Below, one piece after another: positions 35,901 through 45,345 of a stretch of DNA of 64,000 nucleotides. Both the position numbers and the translations under genes were made by a program. The DNA comes from Coniella vitis. Its lineage: Eukaryota > Ascomycota > Sordariomycetes > Diaporthales > Schizoparmaceae. The stretch lies in NCBI GenBank assembly GCA_011317545.1, contig WUJK01000001.1:2647001-2711000 (forward strand). The letters are read 5' to 3'. Below the pieces are notes generated by a model. It was given only the letters and a program-made list of their open reading frames with translations. It was not told where the DNA came from and searched no databases. Every line of letters starts with the position of its first letter. Positions within the stretch are counted from its first letter, which is position 1.

Positions 35901-37558
35901 TGCATCTGTTGAATGACGAAGGTGTCGTGAGCGTTGAATAGCAGATAGTATGCCCGGAACTCGGCCTCATTTTCCATCTTGATACCGATATCCTTGCACT
36001 CATCATAGACTTGCATGAGCGAGAGCAATGTCTTGCCCAGTTGCTCACGTTCTTGCTGCTCCGAAAAGTCTTCTTTCCCGTCCCGCGAGAGAAGGTGGAG
36101 GGATACCGCGTGGAATCGTGTAATGTTCTCCAGACAGTAAATCTGGTCAATGCGCTCTTCAGGTGTCATGGCATTCTGGAAAATGAAGTCCTTCCGGATC
36201 GCTCTCGTCCTATCCCAGAGGAAACCGTGCAGCGCGGGGAGGTTCTCGTCGCTCTTCAGGAGGTCGTCGATTAGGTAGTCCAAGCTTCTTCGCAATGCGG
36301 CCGGAGACCGCACTTCTGTCGGTAGGGGAGAGTCGGTGCCAGCTGCCGATCGCTTGAATGACTTGACCATCAAGTCCGGATTTGCCCAGCCGTCATCGTG
36401 TCCGCCGCCATGTGTCCTTTCTGGAAACTTCACGTCGTGTTCCACTATGCGTGAGACCTTCTCGCCTTCGGGACACAAGTCCTCGCATATCCCTCGAAAG
36501 TCGATTGCATCACTGAGTTTTTTGCGCACCTCCGGATCATCAATCAGCCCTGCCTTGATAAGAGAGACCCGAACCTTGTCCTCGTAGGCTTTGTACTTGA
36601 CGCGGTAGTCATCCATGGCTTTGAGGTTGTTTGGGTCGCCAGGATTCCTTGGCCACGGCGGAGGCTTGAGCTTGTCTTTGCTTAGCTGTTGGCGTATCTC
36701 CATAGCATAAGTGGCTGGTGATTTTCTCTGGCCCTTGGCTGCGGGGGACTGTGTCGAAGCTGCGCCAGCCGAGCCAAAACCACCGGGCTTCTTCACTTTA
36801 AGATGGTCTGCAAAGCCATTGCTGCTATTGACTGTGCTGCTGTCTCCAAAGCCACTGGATATCTTGGCTGTCGAGCGCGTCGCAAAGGAGGATATGGGTT
36901 TCGAGAAGGCCATGTTGGATGAATTGGCAGCCTTTGAACCTGATCCATTCTCGAACCCATTGTTCTGCTCCGGAGTATTTGTTGCAGAAGTTGCGAAGGG
37001 TGAGGGTGAGCTGCGTGACTGCGCATTTGGCTGGCCAAATACGCCAAGGTTTGCGCCTCCAGCTGCATTCGCCGCGGGCGCAAATGGGCTCGTCGTAGGG
37101 GCGGATGTGAAAGGATTCGAGGCGGGGGCGCTGTTCTGAACTGCGGAAGGGGCTGTCGCGCTACCAAAGGGGTTGGAGGATGTTGAATTCGTTTGTGTCT
37201 GTGTCGCGAAAGGGTTTGAGGCAGCGGCTTTTGCGAACGGATTGCTCGGTGCGGCAGCTGGCTCGTCCGTCGATCTCAAACCGCCAAAGGGTCCTCCACC
37301 GCCTGACGAGGCCGTTGCGAAGCCAGCTGCCGCGTTGGCCGGCGCACCGAAGACTGGCGAGGGAGCAGGCTGTTGTAAAGCATTGTTTCCAAAGGGCGAG
37401 GGTGCGCCAAAAGCGGACGGAGGCTGTGACTGTTGGGGGGCACTGAAAGGGGAGGATTGGGATGGCGGAGCTCCAAACGGTGACGAGGTTGAGAAGTTGG
37501 GTGCATTGGCCGAAAGCGCCTGCGCTCCGAATACAGGCGCTTGACCGAAGCCCGCCAT
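32990..37558 (-). CDS. SAC3: Sac3/GANP nuclear mRNA export factor
   Basis: Uninterrupted 1,522-residue frame starting MAGFGQAPVFGAQ. Sac3 is the scaffold of TREX-2, which links transcription to mRNA export at the nuclear pore (family knowledge). Residues 1 to about 250 are rich in FG, SPFG and NPF repeats like those of FG nucleoporins. A charged linker leads to the Sac3/GANP domain at about 350-675, with RGICEDLCPEGE at its start and the helical core LDYLIDDLL, FIFQNAMT, RFHAVSLHLLS. A second low-complexity Ser/Pro/Ala stretch (700-1000, with a PAPA run) precedes a Glu/Arg-rich helical segment near 1010-1090 (WILLGDGG to YFYRWREISRR), which fits the Sus1/Cdc31-binding CID region. A disordered Ser/Arg tail ends the protein. 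Plus-strand frames over it are shadows. Confidence 0.93.
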   Translation of the reverse strand: MAGFGQAPVFGAQALSANAPNFSTSSPFGAPPSQSSPFSAPQQSQPPSAFGAPSPFGNNALQQPAPSPVFGAPANAAAGFATASSGGGGPFGGLRSTDEPAAAPSNPFAKAAASNPFATQTQTNSTSSNPFGSATAPSAVQNSAPASNPFTSAPTTSPFAPAANAAGGANLGVFGQPNAQSRSSPSPFATSATNTPEQNNGFENGSGSKAANSSNMAFSKPISSFATRSTAKISSGFGDSSTVNSSNGFADHLKVKKPGGFGSAGAASTQSPAAKGQRKSPATYAMEIRQQLSKDKLKPPPWPRNPGDPNNLKAMDDYRVKYKAYEDKVRVSLIKAGLIDDPEVRKKLSDAIDFRGICEDLCPEGEKVSRIVEHDVKFPERTHGGGHDDGWANPDLMVKSFKRSAAGTDSPLPTEVRSPAALRRSLDYLIDDLLKSDENLPALHGFLWDRTRAIRKDFIFQNAMTPEERIDQIYCLENITRFHAVSLHLLSRDGKEDFSEQQEREQLGKTLLSLMQVYDECKDIGIKMENEAEFRAYYLLFNAHDTFVIQQMQDWSRDFWSNSSEIQTAVTLIEAMRNVFSHRGPLRPAAPLTTGSPSFTSYFSIIEDPGVSYTMACLAEIHFTEIRRQILKGLHRAYGRVRDGPKDLTAKVLNEQFRFDSEEECIDFLTELDMEFSSEGASEPYLVVQRRKGLPSKTIKQSFSEEMVEVKRGNRSLPEVVHSTVFQQGVAPVKKTEDADDLFVAQPPSVSAAPQALSTPTQFTLSDTESRSPSPGLVKFNQPLPPTSSSLFGSLKPDAAPKNPFAAITKPASNDNPVATTAPFAQNPAFSWSVTPSTQSPKPIQSVETLRPQAPTLPPPTSATGNTSTIFGNASQPATTPQDAPKQTSSVFGATNNMFSSGPSIATKEQAAPLTETNGNASTTGSASASGISLFPSTANPVINKSGPAPAPAPAPATTPSFFTSQVPKQVQAPPATAAVAKPVSPTQAKEFTPAPRPLPPVKTEPPRDLMADFTKWILLGDGGLMEDLQDGLVEALVRDAYEQYHQEEEERLAREEDERSWVEALKFRHHNLQVKYFYRWREISRRSAARRIGRNNREALKAYREAKAAEARAAKKRKEKEEQAFVKKSTYPASWLTELDKERAAKRARRESMSLGTSRRSSNASEADVLMASGVFRGMPNGREAAVNSVRDDDSIYDALVGVQISPNPTRQIMGPPAKPAKDSLQSVRDGRVLKPPPRQAWSKKAQQLAGIFQPKRQEDDLLSFRSSTSSRLGQSVRSVPSGAKSTNFKDTNFTRYQSSSPQSSTDRDRARSGPNSGLKTTYWLLRDRGLFATPTGHVLSERAPIPKSSSLQDIGSQYSGDGSEMGDYDDRVLEQDNAYRASLGMTGAAQPRVSNSPAGSPSRPSILNAARSPGQSVPGKGGAGSFSASSLASYRQSRPAGRPSSIRSSSLRSVRNNKIIDHDHDNRDSHQHKSSGLSAMEQGIEETLRELKRVADEMDEDTSWYREQNRQMSQSQDLGH

Positions 37559-38115
37559 GTCCTTAAGAGTTCCGCCCTGGCCTGTCGCGGATCCTCATCG
37601 GTGAGATCCTGGGTGAAATATGTGGTGGGTTTTGATGGTGGTGGTGGTGGTGGTGTTTGTGGTGGTTTTGGATTCTGGGCTTGCGCCAGCAATACGGCGA
37701 CGACGCAAGATGCTTTGTTCAGAGGCAGGCTTGGTGGAGTGCGCTGTCTGTCGCTGCAGGCCCCAAGCTTAGCTGCACAGCCGAGTCGGGCTTAGCGCCA
37801 ATGCCCTGTGGAACCCTGGACAGCGTTACGGCACCCACTGTAGGATTGCTGTGTCGGGTGGCGCGTACTTCTGTTCGGGCTTCCATGATTCAACCACACG
37901 CGTTTACGTGCACTTGTCATTATGCAATCTGAATATATATGTATATTATTGCATTAATTCTGGAGGGACGGGCACGTTCGCAGATGATCAGAAAAGTAGA
38001 CCAGCCAGCAGATAGTAAATAAAAAAAGAAACTGTATAAGCCAATAGAAAGGGTATCTCGAGGTTCAATAGGAGCAAGTATCTAAAGTAAAATAGGCGAT
38101 AAGATCCCAGATCGC
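37559..38115. other. Spacer between Sac3 and Ltv1 genes
   Basis: About 560 bp combining the Sac3 promoter and the Ltv1 3' flank; both genes run on the minus strand. It holds a GGT-rich repeat at about 37624-37670 just upstream of the Sac3 start and an AT-rich stretch near 37930-38060. Confidence 0.5.
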
Positions 38116-39366
38116 TCAAAGAATACGTCCCTTGAGGCGCGCAGGTCCTAGTCCTCGTCTGATTTCGTCCAGCTCCTGCACTCCACTTTGATCTTTACCT
38201 CTCTTAACTCGTCTCTTGCCCTGCATCTTGTGAGTGCCCAAGAATTCATCCATGATTCCGTCGAAGTCTTGTCTCATTGGCCCCTGAACACTGGACATGC
38301 TCGACATGCCTGTCATGCCTGATATCACCGAGCCCTCGTCATCACCCATCTCCGAGTAGCGCTCCTCCATTTTGTCAAACCTAGCGTCTAGAATGGAAAG
38401 CTGCTCAGTACGCACTAGAGATGACGAAGTCATTGAATAGGCCGAAGGATTCGTCAGGGCGCCCTTTCTCTTCTTCTTCCGCCCACCCATTGTCGTTGTT
38501 GTCCAGATTGAGGACTGGCCATCCATGGGTGAGAATGCGACCGCCTTCTTTTCTGTCTTTTGGTCTTTCTTGAACTGGTTGAAGTTATCCATCCAGTCTT
38601 GCGAAGGTCCGCCCGCTGCTGAGCCGGCCGTATCCACCAACGTCGGCACCTCGTCATCGTCCTTGTACTCTCTGTTGGGCTTTGCAGTGTGATCAGACTC
38701 CCACCCATCATCCTCATAATCATCATATGTCTCCTCGAACTCGTGACTGTTCAACTCGCCCGCATCCTTGGACAAGGCCTGGAAAATATCATCATCGTCA
38801 TCCACGTAAGCATCGTCGTCCAGCGCTTCCAACACTTCCCTCAGCCGCGGATCCATGTCAGGCTGAAACCCAGCGATAGCATCTGGTATGGCTTGCTGCG
38901 ACTGATACGTGAGCCTCTGCAAGTCCTTGGACGGCAGTATATCCTCGTCTAACAGGTCGCTCGACTTGTGTTCCAGATCCATTTGCTTCAGTGCCTCCTC
39001 GAGCGACTGCTGTTTGCTTTTGCCCTTGGTCTGCGGTGTTTTAGCCTCCACAAACACAGCCTCGCCACCCCCCGTGCCGATTTCACGCATGTGCTGCATG
39101 TAATCGTATTCGGTGTCGTCAAAGTAGATGCCGTAATTGGCCGCTTCGCCCTCATTGTCGCGGATGTCGTTGGCGTCAGAGCCGAGCTCGGAGGCAAGAT
39201 CGTCGAGCTTCTTGATCTTGGAGGCGTTAGGTTGCTGAGTCGGGTTCAACACCATTGACGGGGCGGACTCGTCATTGATGAGAGGGTCGTTTTGCGGCCG
39301 GTGCACCAGCGTAAAGTGCTGGGCCGTACCGGCCTTCTTGGCCTTTTGCCAGTTTGAAGGGGGCAT
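38116..39366 (-). CDS. LTV1: Ltv1, 40S ribosomal subunit assembly factor
   Basis: Single-exon, 416 residues, starting MPPSNWQKAKKAGTAQHFTLVHRPQNDP. Ltv1 binds the pre-40S particle near Rps3, is phosphorylated by casein kinase 1 and leaves late in cytosolic maturation (family knowledge). The FTLVHRPQNDP box near residue 18-28 and the YFDDTEYDYMQHMREIG segment near 80-96 are the family's best-kept parts. Acidic runs (DDDAYVDDDDD, ETYDDYEDDG) follow, then RFDKMEERYSEMGDDEGS and a basic C-terminus (GKRRVKRGKDQ, RGLGPARLKGRIL). Length is close to yeast Ltv1. It diverges from Lsg1, another ribosome assembly factor, with only 477 bp between the start codons. Confidence 0.95.
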   Translation of the reverse strand: MPPSNWQKAKKAGTAQHFTLVHRPQNDPLINDESAPSMVLNPTQQPNASKIKKLDDLASELGSDANDIRDNEGEAANYGIYFDDTEYDYMQHMREIGTGGGEAVFVEAKTPQTKGKSKQQSLEEALKQMDLEHKSSDLLDEDILPSKDLQRLTYQSQQAIPDAIAGFQPDMDPRLREVLEALDDDAYVDDDDDIFQALSKDAGELNSHEFEETYDDYEDDGWESDHTAKPNREYKDDDEVPTLVDTAGSAAGGPSQDWMDNFNQFKKDQKTEKKAVAFSPMDGQSSIWTTTTMGGRKKKRKGALTNPSAYSMTSSSLVRTEQLSILDARFDKMEERYSEMGDDEGSVISGMTGMSSMSSVQGPMRQDFDGIMDEFLGTHKMQGKRRVKRGKDQSGVQELDEIRRGLGPARLKGRIL

Positions 39367-39843
39367 CTTGTTATTGTTATCGGTGTGGTGTGTGTGATGC
39401 CTACTTAGAATAGAAAGGGTAGAGTCGTAAGAAGTAGTGGGGTGGTGGGAGGAAATGCAGCACTGCGAAACGAGGTGAAAGTCAGGTCAGATCTGGAGAT
39501 TTACCCGCAGCATGGCGCTGGAAATTTTTGGGCGATGTTTTTGGAGGGGCCAGGAAAGTTCGGGCTTATCGGTTCCGCTATCAGGCTTATCAGGCTTATC
39601 TAAGGCGGAGAAAGGTGGGAGAGGCAGGGAAATCTTGCCCCACGACGTCAATTTCTAAGCGGCGATTTGCTTTGTACATGCACCACCCTTTGTTTTTCCG
39701 ACCACAAATTGGAAGTAGGTGACAGTCTACGTCTGGTTTTTTCAGATTCATTTTTGGTCTATTCGAGGCCAAGAAACCTGCACTACTCTGTTGACCTCAC
39801 CAAAAGAGATACAAAGTCGCCTATTCGCGCCAGTCTGCCCGCC
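39367..39843. promoter_or_regulatory. Shared promoter of Ltv1 and Lsg1 genes
   Basis: A 477-bp region lies between the two divergent start codons. It contains a TTATC/TTATCAGGC repeat near 39568-39602 and a GTAGGTGA string at 39715 that could be a 5' leader intron donor. A single bidirectional promoter would co-express a 40S and a 60S assembly factor; that is inferred from layout alone. Confidence 0.55.
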
Positions 39844-41856
39844 ATGGTACAACCCAAGTCGCAGAAGAACGTTGGCCTGGGCAATGCCCTCATGCACGAT
39901 CGCTTCGGCAAGGGCAAGGGCAAGGACCGCCGGAAAGGAAACGCCGTCACGCGCATCAACCATGCGACCGGCGAAGAATACATCACCAACGACCGCGAGG
40001 AGGCGAGCTGGGTCAAGATGCGCAGTGTCACGGAGCAGGGCGCCCTCGACGAATTCTTGGCCACGGCCGAGCTGGCCGGCACCGACTTCACGGCCGAGAA
40101 GATGAACAATGTCAAGATCATCCACACCGACCAAAAGAACCCCTACCTGCTGTCGGCCACGGAGGAGCGCAAGACTCTCAAGAAACATATGGAGAACAGG
40201 GGCAAGTTGACGGTGCCCAGGCGTCCAAAGTGGGACGAAAACACATCGCCCGAGGAGCTGGATGCGCGGGAGAGGGAGAGCTTCCTGAACTGGAGACGAG
40301 GCTTGGCGGAGCTGCAGGAAAACAACGACTTGCTCATGACGCCGTTTGAGCGCAATCTGGAGGTGTGGAGGCAACTCTGGCGTGTCATTGAGCGATCCGA
40401 ACTTGTGGTCCAGATTGTCGATGCTCGGAATCCCCTCATGTTCCGGTCTGAAGACTTGGAGAACTATGTCAAGGATGTGGACCCGCGGAAAGAGAACTTG
40501 CTGCTCATCAACAAGGCGGATATGATGACGTATAAGCAACGGAAAGCATGGGCAAACTACCTCAAGGGCGCAAAGATTGCATACAGATTCTTTTCGGCGC
40601 AGTTGGCCAAGGAATACAACGAAGCAAGAGAAGAGGAGGAGTCGGACGACGAGCCCCAGCCAAGCAGTTCCCGGACAGCAGGCGCGGCAGCAGAGAAGGA
40701 TGAAGCGCAAGACAATAACGATGCTGCATCCGACGAAGAAGCCGAAGAAGCTGACAAGCCCAGTGCAGCCACTCCATCGGCGCAGGATGGCGCTGCTCCC
40801 TGGTCAGAAGAGGACGATGAAGACACAAGGATCATGACAGTGGAGGAATTGGAGAGCATATTCCTACAGCATGCGCCTAGCAACGCCACAGACGACCACA
40901 AGATTACCATTGGACTGGTCGGATACCCCAACGTCGGTAAATCATCCACCATTAACGCTCTGGTCGGCGCCAAGAAGGTCTCCGTCTCATCGACACCCGG
41001 AAAGACCAAGCATTTCCAGACCATACACCTCAGCGACAGAGTTGTGCTCTGCGATTGTCCCGGTCTTGTGTTCCCCAACTTTGCCACCACAAAAGCGGAA
41101 CTGGTCTGCAACGGCGTCTTGCCAATCGACCAGCTGCGAGAGTTTAGTGGACCAGGAGCACTGGTTGCTAAGCGGATTCCCAAGAGCTTTTTGGAAGCGC
41201 TGTATGGTATCACCATTCGCATGAGACCGTTGGAAGAGGGTGGTACCGGCGTGCCGACCTCGCAGGAGCTGCTGAGGGCGTACGCTCGCGCTAGAGGTTT
41301 CGCCACATCTGGTCAGGGTAACCCAGACGAATCCCGTGCAGCACGATACATTCTCAAGGATTATGTCAACGGCAAGCTCTTGTGGGTGGAGCCACCGCCA
41401 GGAGATATCGACGCCAAGGAGTTCAACAGCGAGCTCTACGATCCATCTCATCTGACTGGAAAGCGACGGTTGGCCCTGGAGACCACCATGGAGCAAATGT
41501 CGGTCGCCAATGGCCACGACGACGAGAGCGAATTTGCAGATCTCGACATGATTCCCGTGCAGCCAGCGGGCAGCAAGTCGCAGACCATTGACAAGAACTT
41601 TTTTGGACCCGGTAGTGGCAGTGCGGGTCACATCAACCGACCATTCAGCTACAAGTACACGCAGCAAGGCAAAGTTGCAACAGCCCCAACGGGTGGCAAG
41701 CAGCTGAGTGGACGAAAGGCACGTGCCATGGTCGCATTGGAAACTGGACTGGACCCTAAGGACGTGCAGATGAGCATGTCTGGCAAGAAACACTTCAAGG
41801 GCGGCCAAAAGACGAGGACCAAGAAACCAACCAATAAGCTGGAAGATGATTTCTAG
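39844..41856 (+). CDS. LSG1: Lsg1, cytosolic 60S maturation GTPase
   Basis: Single exon, 670 residues from ATG 39844 (MVQPKSQKNVGLGNALM). A longer frame reaches back to 39667, but the added residues do not resemble Lsg1 and lie in the leader. Lsg1 is a circularly permuted GTPase that releases the export adaptor Nmd3 from pre-60S subunits (family knowledge). The permuted order is visible: G4 NKAD at 223-226 comes before G1 GYPNVGKSS at 360-368, and G3 DCPG lies at 404-407. Other signs are VDARNPLMFRSEDLE, the Lys/Arg-rich N-terminus (GKGKGKDRRKG), an acidic insert (about 255-340) between G4 and G1, and a basic C-terminus (GQKTRTKKPTNK). It diverges from LTV1. Confidence 0.96.
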   Translation: MVQPKSQKNVGLGNALMHDRFGKGKGKDRRKGNAVTRINHATGEEYITNDREEASWVKMRSVTEQGALDEFLATAELAGTDFTAEKMNNVKIIHTDQKNPYLLSATEERKTLKKHMENRGKLTVPRRPKWDENTSPEELDARERESFLNWRRGLAELQENNDLLMTPFERNLEVWRQLWRVIERSELVVQIVDARNPLMFRSEDLENYVKDVDPRKENLLLINKADMMTYKQRKAWANYLKGAKIAYRFFSAQLAKEYNEAREEEESDDEPQPSSSRTAGAAAEKDEAQDNNDAASDEEAEEADKPSAATPSAQDGAAPWSEEDDEDTRIMTVEELESIFLQHAPSNATDDHKITIGLVGYPNVGKSSTINALVGAKKVSVSSTPGKTKHFQTIHLSDRVVLCDCPGLVFPNFATTKAELVCNGVLPIDQLREFSGPGALVAKRIPKSFLEALYGITIRMRPLEEGGTGVPTSQELLRAYARARGFATSGQGNPDESRAARYILKDYVNGKLLWVEPPPGDIDAKEFNSELYDPSHLTGKRRLALETTMEQMSVANGHDDESEFADLDMIPVQPAGSKSQTIDKNFFGPGSGSAGHINRPFSYKYTQQGKVATAPTGGKQLSGRKARAMVALETGLDPKDVQMSMSGKKHFKGGQKTRTKKPTNKLEDDF

Positions 41857-42777
41857 TTGCAGCAAGTATCTCCACAGACCACACAAAAGTCTCCACGCTA
41901 TGGAGACATTGTCTTATCAAAAAAGGATAGCCTCGTCATTTACTCTGCACTATGTACACGGTCCTGGGACAAGGACCCTTGCTCTTCAACTCCGTTTGTT
42001 GTCAAACTTGTTTTTGGTTTTTCCGACCTTCGCTCATCTTGCTTTTCTTTGGTTCGTGATATATACTATGATAGTAGCAATGTCGATCTATGCACAGTCT
42101 CCGATTACACAGTACAACACAAAGCGTCTTGATAAACCCCGTTTCCTCGGACTCGCGACAGCTCACGTACATTAGTATCCGACAAGGGCTATTGCGCGTT
42201 CCCGTTACGCAGACCTAGCAGAGACCTCGGCAACGAATCCACCAGTTGAGATATAGTCCGGCGTCCGGTGAACCTGTACCGACTCGTTGTCTGCTTGGCA
42301 ACCACTCATATCGACAAACAACCCGTCATGAAAAGAAGTGCTTCCAGTTCCTGACACATGTAATCCATCGTGATGTATGGGTGACAGATGTTTTGCACAG
42401 CAGCAGTACTAGGACTTGGCGTGTCATCTCAACTCCCTGTAAGACGGGCCCAAACAAATCGGGCACTACTATGTGCACTTCACATGCTGTACATAGTAGC
42501 GTATGCGCCCAAAAATGCGATGCTATGATACTACGACGTAGCTTCTGAGCTCTTGCTGTGAGCGAGAAGCGGGCCTGCTCTAAGATAAGAAGAGTTAAGG
42601 GCAAGAGAGCCGTGGGCCAATGGTAACAGAGGCAAAATATGTAGAAACCAATCCCCAAAGTCTTGCACGTAATCCTATTCTTCCCCTCCTTCCCCTTCTT
42701 TTATACCTCTCCGACCACCTGCAGCGACTGGCGATAACGAACTCTCCAATGGTCAAGGGGATATATGACAAAAGAAA
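41857..42777. other. Spacer between Lsg1 and P450 genes
   Basis: About 920 bp with the Lsg1 3' flank and the P450 promoter. One perfect copy of the 9-bp element lies at 42490, about 290 bp upstream of the P450 start, and a near-match (CACTATGTA) lies at 41948. Confidence 0.5.
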
Positions 42778-45345
42778 ATGGCCACACCAACCCTCGCTCT
42801 GACATCCTTCGCCATCGGCGTAGGCCTCCACGTCCTCGTCTTTCGACACGGAGAATGGGACCTGGAGGCGCAGAGCCTGGGCGCCCTGGCCCTCGCCGCG
42901 CCCTTTGCCGTCGCCGTGGGCGTAGACATGTTCTCTCCGCAGGGGGCAGCGTCGTCGATGCAATCCAGTGAGGCCCTATGGGCGACTGCTACAACGGCCG
43001 CCACACTTGTCGCCGAGTGTATTGCCGGTATCTACACGAGCATGCTCGTCTACCGAGCGTTCTTCCACCCGTTGAAGCGATTCCCTGGTCCCTTTGCAGC
43101 GCGGCTGTCGCACTTTTGGATTACGGGCAAGGCGATCAAGTCGGGGCAGGAGTATTCTGAGTTGAAGGAGTTGCATGATACTTATGGGGACGTTGTAAGA
43201 GTGGGTGAGTCTCTTTGCTTGGTTACCTCTTTTATATATATATATATATAAAGAAAATTCTTTAGTGTTCAAGGTCGTCTTTCCGAGTAGTACCTTGGTT
43301 ATCCATATGCGTAGATGAAAAGGCGCTGACAGTAGAGTTTCGTCCTGTGAATCCGCAGGCCCGCGAACTTTATCCATCCGCGATCCCCAAGCGCTCGATG
43401 CAATCCACGGCCCTGCAACGAAATGTACAAAGGCGCCTTGGTATATTACCTTGCACCCAATGTACTCACTACTCACGGAACGCGTGGGCCCAGAGCACAA
43501 ACGGCGCAGGAAAGCGTGGGAGAAAAGCTTTAGCACAAAGTGTCAGTCCCATCCCAACCCCCATCCCATCATCCCATCCTACGCCACACAGCATAAGCCT
43601 CTTATAAGACGAGGAGCCTAGAGGAGAAAAGGAGAAAAGGAAGAAGAGAAAGCGTCGTATTGTTGGCACTAGCTGGTGGCCACCGACTCACATTCGTTTC
43701 CATATACTCTGCAAAAACAACAGCCCTTCGAATCTACGAGCCCCGCGTCTCCTTCTGGACCGACAAGATGCTCAGCAACATCTCTGCGCACCAGGGCAAG
43801 CCCGTCGACATATCGCTGTGGTTCAACTTTTACTCGTTCGACGTCATGGGCGACCTGTCGCTCGGTGAGAGCTTTGGCATGCTGGAACGGAGCAAGCCGC
43901 ACTGGGTCATGCACAGTCTCCATGCCTTCATGACCTCCATGGGTGTTTTCAGTCACTGCATGTGGGCGCTGCTGCTGGTCCAGAAGCTGCCGGTTGTGAG
44001 CGCCGAGAGTGCCAAATTCAAGAATTGGGTGGCGATGATGGTGGGTAAGCGGATGAAGGTGAGTGAACTGCTGAAGCAGAATGAATGGCACAAGCTGGAA
44101 CCCCAATGCCTGACGCGCATCAAGAACCCGCCTTCTGAACCAGATATCTACTCGTGGATCCTGGATGACTTTCATGCCAAGGAGAGCCCGTCACAGCAAG
44201 AGAGGATGAATCTCGATGCGGATGGTGTGCTCAGCACCGTTGCAGGCAGGTAAGTTCACGTCTTTCTCCTTTTAGTTCCTGGAGCCAAATTCCCAAGCGT
44301 CAAAGAATATTCCATCCATTCACCTTTCTGGGGGAAAAGAAGAGAGAGAAAAGAAATACCTAAACTTAACACTTCCACTTCTCTCCCCTTATCGCCATAC
44401 TTTTAAAATAAATAAAATAACAACCCCTTTCCCACAAAAGCGACACCACAGCAGCAGCACTCACCTGCCTCTTCGCCGAACTCGCCACCCACCCCGCCAT
44501 CGTGCGTCAAATCCAGCAAGAAGTCGACGGCCTGTACGCGGCGGCGGCCGAGAACGACGGCGACCACGCCGCCGAGCCAGACAACTACGCTCTCTCCAAG
44601 CTTCCCTACCTCCAGGCGTGTGTCAATGAGGCCCTGCGCATGTATCCCGGCGTGCCATCGGGCGGGCAGCGTCTGACGCCGGCAGACGGGCTCAAAATTG
44701 CCGACGACTTGTTCATTCCCGGCGACACGATTGTGATGACGCCGCAGTATGTTTTGCACAGAGGTGAGTTGTATACTTGGTTTACTCTGTTCATCTGGAA
44801 GTTGGGGGCTTGGTTCTGGTATCCTCGAATGAAGAGACAGCAAGAAAAAGAAAAGGACGAGGGATGATGATTATGCTGACCACGAGGAAAAACAACCCTC
44901 ATCAGATGAGCGCAACTTTCCCCGTCCAGAGGAATTCATTCCTGAGCGCTGGACAACACAACCAGAACTCCTCAAAAACGGATCCGTGTATTCTCCCTTT
45001 TCCATTGGTATGTGAGCCTGCTTTCCATCCACTTGTTGATCTGGGCCAATCCATCCCCCTCTCCTTTTTGTTCCCCCCCCTCTAAAAGCCCCAAGCGACT
45101 CAACTTCCCAATCACTAACGCACGCACACAAACAAGCAGGCGCATACAACTGCGTAGGCAAACAACTAGCCCTCATGGAGATTCGCAGTGTAACAAGCCG
45201 CATTCTCCACCGCTACGACATCGCATTGGCGCCAGGCCAAACCAAGAGTGCCTTTGTCCGGGACCTGCGGGATACCTTTACTGTTGCGTGCCCGAGACTG
45301 GATTTGGTGTTTACACCGAGGAGCAACAAGACGGTGGTGGGCTGA
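42778..45345 (+). CDS. Cytochrome P450 monooxygenase
   Basis: Six exons: 42778-43204, 43359-43541, 43724-44249, 44441-44763, 44906-45007 and 45140-45345, giving 588 residues. All splice borders keep frame. Haem-thiolate enzyme anchored in the ER. The N-terminus has two or three hydrophobic segments, then the proline hinge RFPGPFAAR. The I-helix oxygen motif AGSDTT is at 377-382, ExxR (EALR) at 442-445, the PERW-type meander (FIPERW) follows, and the haem loop FSIGAYNCVG has Cys525 as ligand, split by the last intron. Every required motif is present, so it looks functional. Several fungal P450s with extra N-terminal membrane segments act in indole alkaloid or benzoate chemistry, but I cannot name a substrate. 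No cluster partners lie beside it. Confidence 0.93.
43233..43251 (+). repeat. TA dinucleotide repeat in P450 intron 1
   Basis: About nine TA units lie within the first P450 intron, roughly 30 bases after the donor site. Probably a neutral, variable microsatellite. Confidence 0.8.

Noticed and set aside
39667..39843. Upstream 59-residue extension of Lsg1
   Set aside because: The extension has no resemblance to the family N-terminus, whereas MVQPKSQKNVGLGNALM at 39844 does.
39748..40710. Minus-strand frame of 320 residues opposite Lsg1
   Set aside because: Antisense shadow of a highly biased coding sequence; the Lsg1 frame explains the region.
42778..45345. Secondary-metabolite cluster around the P450
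   Set aside because: No synthase, transporter, transferase or regulator gene is visible within the window; one P450 does not make a cluster.
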